Under the pieces are notes generated by a model. The model was not told the origin of the DNA, did not search any database, and saw only the letters and a list, made by a program, of their open reading frames with translations. Positions 60,898-64,000 of a DNA stretch of 64,000 nucleotides are shown here, piece by piece; position 1 is the stretch's first letter, and every line of letters begins with the position of its first letter. The translations under genes and the position numbers were made by a program. Origin of the DNA: Gymnogyps californianus (Eukaryota > Chordata > Aves > Accipitriformes > Cathartidae); the NCBI RefSeq assembly GCF_018139145.2, contig NC_059500.1, positions 18,352,101 through 18,416,100 on the forward strand, read 5' to 3'.

Positions 60898-60908
60898 GGT
60901 GTATTAAA
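60898..60908. repeat. Candidate R2 target duplication, right copy
   Basis: TGGTGTATTAA, 10 of 11 identical to 57605-57615, lies where R2-like coding similarity stops (the QITIGS block). Confidence 0.4.
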
Positions 60909-62382
60909 TAGACACATTATATATATCTCTATTATATATGACTTGTTTTGTTAACCGATAATAGATGCAGTGGCCTAAGGAAGCAGTTCAGGAGAGGTCA
61001 CCATTCCATGGTAAATATTTAGACTTAGTAGGTACAACAATAAACAACGAACATACATGCATATCTCCAAGGGGTGTGAAATTACAGATACAAAAGTAGA
61101 GCTGATTAGTTTTCAGTTTGCCAGTACAAGATGACCAAGACTCCTCTTGGTGTGTGCGAACACTTCTGCTGGAAGGATGGGAATGTCCTGTGCAGCAAGT
61201 ATGGGACACTCTTGTGTGTTGTCACACTCTTCTTCAGGGTTAGGCAGAGTGTCAATTATGACAGGTCTGTCTCCTATTCCTTAACATTGTAGCCTATTGA
61301 AAATTTAATGATGTAGTATTACTTCTATTTCATATTCTGCTCTACATAGCCACTGAATGTCATAAAAAACTCTCATTTTGTTAACATTCTCGTGAAAAAT
61401 AATGGAAAAATCAGGAAAATACTTGTTTGTGACACTCTTACAGTCTTGCTGGCAGCCAGAACCATGCTAACAAAATCCATAATGTCTGAAGAAGAGTGAT
61501 GGTTTGGAATAAAGAACCATTAATGGAAAGAAAAAGAGAATTCAGTCATGGATAATCTAAGTGTGTAATACGGTCAGCTGGAGGAAAGGACAGGCCATAT
61601 CTTGAGAAATTGTCAAAAAACCCAAATGAGCTGTAATTAAAAAAGCAGTTTAAATTTTTGCTTAGCTGTGAGAACTAATATCTATTGATTATATTCAATA
61701 TTTCCCTCAGAAATGCCACAACATTTGCCAGACTGAAGAACTTTTATGCCACAGGAACTGGGTTATATTTTGAAGCCACTGAAAGGTCCGGTCTATTAAC
61801 ACAGATAATTAGGTTTCCGTGCTCTGACAAAGATGCTTTTGGGTATGCTGTTAGTAACCACCTGAGATTCACCTGACAGTGTTTTACATGTTGTAGGATG
61901 ACCACTGCTGAAGTAACTGTACTCAGCTCCTATCCTATTGTTTTTCAAAGACTGAATATTTTAGAATAGCTGTTCAGCAGAATCATTTGGTAAAATCCTG
62001 ACTCTAAGTCTTGGAGAAATGTCAGTCTGTCATCCAGTTTTTCAGGACATCAAATATAGACCAAATTAATACAAGAATAAAGTTTTTACTTCAACATCTT
62101 ATTCCTGGCAATGACTCAGTGGGAATTATGCATGTGATCTGTCCTGAGAATGTCATATCATATAAAACTTTCTGTCAGACTGAAAAGTGAAATAGATTTT
62201 TTTTTTTTGGGTCTATGGCTGTTTCCTTTTGTTTACAGCTTTTTCATCTTACTCTCCTTTTCCTTTGCCCACTGAGCAGCCAATATATACCCCACAATCT
62301 GGAACCCACACAGCCTAAAACTTCATAGTTCACTGAAGCCAGAAAAATCAACAAATGAAACTTTTGTTTCACTGCAGTCACC
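60909..62382. other. Intergenic, no gene recognised
   Basis: 1.5 kb of AT-rich sequence between the R2 copy and the ERVL element. An AT dinucleotide-rich stretch lies at 60915-60940. No 28S sequence or other rDNA was seen next to the R2 5' end. Confidence 0.6.
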
Positions 62383-62510
62383 TGTCATGGTTTAACCCCA
62401 GCCAGCAGCTAAGCACCACACAGCCGCTCGCTCACTCCCCCGCTGCTCCCAGTGGGATGGGGAGGAGAATCAGGAAAAAAGGTAAAACTCATGGGCTGAG
62501 ATAAGAGCAG

Positions 62511-62516
62511 TTTAAT
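62511..62516 (-). terminator. LTR polyadenylation signal ATTAAA
   Basis: ATTAAA on the - strand within AGTTATTAAACTGC, about 130 nt before the LTR 3' end, a plausible poly-A signal for the provirus. Confidence 0.55.
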
Positions 62517-62714
62517 AACTAAAGTAAAATATAATAATAACAATAATAATAATGAAATATAATAATAGTACTGAAAAGGAATATAACAAAAAAAAGGAAG
62601 AGGGAAAAAGAAAAAAAAAAAAAGAAAAAACCCCAGTGATAGACAATGCAATTGCTCACCACCCACTGACTAATGCCCAAGCAGCAATCCACCCCTCCCG
62701 GCCAGCTCCCTCCC

Positions 62715-62721
62715 ATTTATA
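62715..62721 (-). promoter_or_regulatory. LTR TATA-like box
   Basis: TATAAAT on the - strand inside GGATATAAATGGGAGG, placed where a U3 promoter would be. Confidence 0.6.
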
Positions 62722-63476
62722 TCCTGAGCATGACATTCCATGGTATGGAATATCCCTTTGGCTAGTTTGGGTCAGCTGCCCCGGCTCTGCTCCCTCCCAG
62801 CTTCTTGCACACCTGCTTGCTGGCAGAGCATGGGAAACTGAAAAGTCCTTGGCTTAAGATAAGTGATTCTTAGCAACAACTAAAACATCAGTGTGTTATC
62901 AACATTATTCTCACACTGAATCCAAAACCCAGCACTGTACCAGCTACTAAGAAGAAAATTAACTCTATCTCAGCCAAAACCAGGACAATATCCACCCCTT
63001 ATTCTACACCATTTATGTCATGCCCAGATCCCACACTTTCTGATGCATTTCCAATTAATCACCACCATTTTTCCTGTCTTTTAATGTATACATACAGATA
63101 CCATTCCTGCAGTCTATGGGCCATCTCTAGCAAATGTCTGTTGAGTTCATTCAGTCCATGACTGTCATAACAGTCTTTCTGGGCAGGAGGGATGGTGCAA
63201 AGTCTGCTCAGTCGGCAGAGCAGGATTGGGCTTCGGTGTGGTGCAGCGGGTGGGTGACATTGGGTGCAGCAGGAGGATGGTGTGTAGTGTTGGATTGTTG
63301 CATGCTGGTCAGTTCTGGTTCCATCACTACTGCACTGCACTCAGTTTTGTCAAAGTTCATTCTTCATTAATCTGGGTAATTCTTACTGTAATACCACTAA
63401 TATAGGATATAACAATTATAATAATGATGACATACAGTGGCAGGATTATATAGCAATCAACATCACACAATTTAAT

Positions 63477-64000
63477 CTATTGGCTGTTCTCACCTACAAT
63501 CAAATCCCCTTGAGGCACACATCGCACTTCTCCATCCCTCCGCGTCACCCACCAAGTGCACCCAGGCCCTTGAGCAAAAGCAATCCCATGAATGGGTTTG
63601 CCTTTGCCTGAGGCAAGAGTAACCCAAACTGTCTTCCCTAGCACACTTTTTATGTGCATTACAGGAACTTTATCCCCTTCTACAGTACGTAAAAGTTCTG
63701 ATTGGGCAGGGCTTGCTCAACTGAGAGATCCTCTAGCGTTGACTAACCAGGTGGCCTTTGCTAAATGTGTATCCCAATGTTTGAAGATCCTGCCACCCAT
63801 TGCTTTCAATGTAGTCTTTAACAATCCATCGTATTGCTCGATTTTTCTGGAGGCTGGTGCATGACAGGGGATGTGATATACCCACTCAATGCTGTGCTCT
63901 TTGGCCCAGATATCTATGAGATTGTTTCAGAAATGAGTCACATTGTCTGACTCAATTCTTTCTGGGCTGCCATGTCGCCATAAGACTTGTTTTTCAAGGT
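63477..64000 (-). pseudogene. ERVL pol fragment: integrase core and C-terminus, broken
   Basis: A single - strand frame runs from the window edge to a stop at 63477-63479. It contains the integrase core around its second catalytic Asp and a downstream Glu, and a C-terminal DNA-binding portion with a tryptophan pair. Two in-frame TGA codons break it, at 63927-63929 and 63717-63719, so no functional integrase can be made. The upstream parts (rest of integrase, RT, gag) lie beyond the window. The family call rests on the frame pattern and the attached LTR. Confidence 0.85.

Larger units (their letters stand above)
57650..60898 (-). mobile_element. R2 non-LTR retrotransposon, 5'-truncated, off-site
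   Basis: A - strand element with part of the reverse transcriptase, the zinc knuckle, the restriction-like endonuclease and a 3' UTR of about 420 bp (57650-58072). Excluding the LTR inserted at 58229-59117 and one duplication copy, about 2.36 kb remain. The 5' part, including the N-terminal DNA-binding fingers, is missing. Assignment to R2 rests on the order RT, then CCHC knuckle, then PD-(D/E)XK nuclease, the FADD active site, and the 27-bp 28S tag at the 3' end. R2 is known from some birds but normally sits in 28S genes. Confidence 0.92.
58073..60898 (-). pseudogene. R2 ORF remnant (RT, zinc knuckle, endonuclease)
   Basis: Read on the - strand, recognisable blocks come in the R2 order. They are INPQQRGFI near 60800, VVVDLAKAFDTVSH near 60690, GVKQGDPMSPILFNL near 60515, and the catalytic FADD box at 60399-60410. 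A C-x2-C...H-x4-C knuckle follows at 59342-59395, then the nuclease core KPDLV...VVDITVRYE near 59135-59205. A stop interrupts the frame at 60746-60748, another lies near 60044-60046, and there are several frameshifts between 60430 and 60040. From 60043 to 59123 the frame is open for about 300 codons. It is cut by the LTR, resumes in register at 58228 and ends at a TAG at 58073-58075 after 51 more codons. The gene is dead. Confidence 0.9.
62383..62987 (-). mobile_element. 3' LTR of ERVL-like provirus (605 bp)
   Basis: On the - strand it starts TGTCCTGGTTTTGGCTGAG and ends GGGGTTAAACCATGACA. A TATA-like box, a variant poly-A signal and a low-complexity block (AATAAT repeats and an A/G-rich run, 62530-62635 on the + strand) lie inside. 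This LTR type is very common in bird genomes. Confidence 0.93.
62383..64000 (-). mobile_element. ERVL-like provirus, 3' end (runs off window)
   Basis: A - strand endogenous retrovirus entering from the right edge. Within the window it shows the C-terminal part of pol (integrase), about 490 bp without coding sequence, a purine-rich stretch (AAGGGGTGGA on the - strand) and then a complete 3' LTR. There is no room for an env gene between integrase and LTR, as expected for ERVL-type elements. The sequence just left of the LTR is TCACC; the matching duplication would lie beyond the window. Confidence 0.9.

Noticed and set aside
62530..62635. AATAAT and A/G-rich run taken as an independent microsatellite
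   Set aside because: It lies inside the ERVL-like LTR and belongs to that element.

Overview
The window looks like a stretch of bird chromosome. It is AT-rich, with one multi-exon vertebrate gene at the left and a long gene-poor interval to its right. Three things point to a bird: a CR1 LINE with the avian-type octamer tail (ATTCTATG repeats), ERVL-type LTRs beginning TGT and ending ACA of kinds familiar from bird genomes, and close protein similarity of the gene to vertebrate HSD17B4. HSD17B4 is, from general knowledge, Z-linked in birds, so a Z-chromosome origin is likely. The species cannot be named from the sequence.

Positions 1-22,090 hold the 3' part of HSD17B4 (peroxisomal multifunctional enzyme type 2) on the + strand. 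The last seven coding exons can be placed to the base with consistent phases: 1985-2054, 5313-5419, 5733-5819, 8274-8375, 10324-10462, 19738-19865 and 21722-21811. They encode the C-terminal half of the enoyl-CoA hydratase 2 domain with its catalytic motif, the SCP-2-like lipid-binding domain and the C-terminal AKL peroxisomal signal. A short 3' UTR with an AATAAA signal follows. The N-terminal dehydrogenase and the first part of the hydratase lie upstream of the window.

Positions 22,090-64,000 hold no gene I can support. In mammals the interval after HSD17B4 is a large gene desert, and this looks the same. Its recognisable content is mobile DNA: a 5'-truncated CR1 (35.6-36.2 kb, - strand), a solo LTR with a perfect 5-bp target duplication (48.6-49.7 kb, - strand), a nested cluster at 57.6-60.9 kb, and the 3' end of an ERVL-like provirus running off the right edge (62.4-64.0 kb, - strand).

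The nested cluster is the most interesting part. It is a 5'-truncated R2 non-LTR retrotransposon on the - strand. Its 3' end is still joined to 27 bases that match the 28S rRNA sequence just downstream of the canonical R2 insertion site, although no other rDNA is visible. A second solo LTR, related to the 48.6-kb one, later landed inside the R2 reading frame and left a perfect 5-bp duplication; the R2 frame resumes in register on the far side. R2 is normally confined to 28S genes, so this looks like an off-target insertion that carried an rDNA tag with it. I found no undescribed multi-gene system, CRISPR array or RNA gene.
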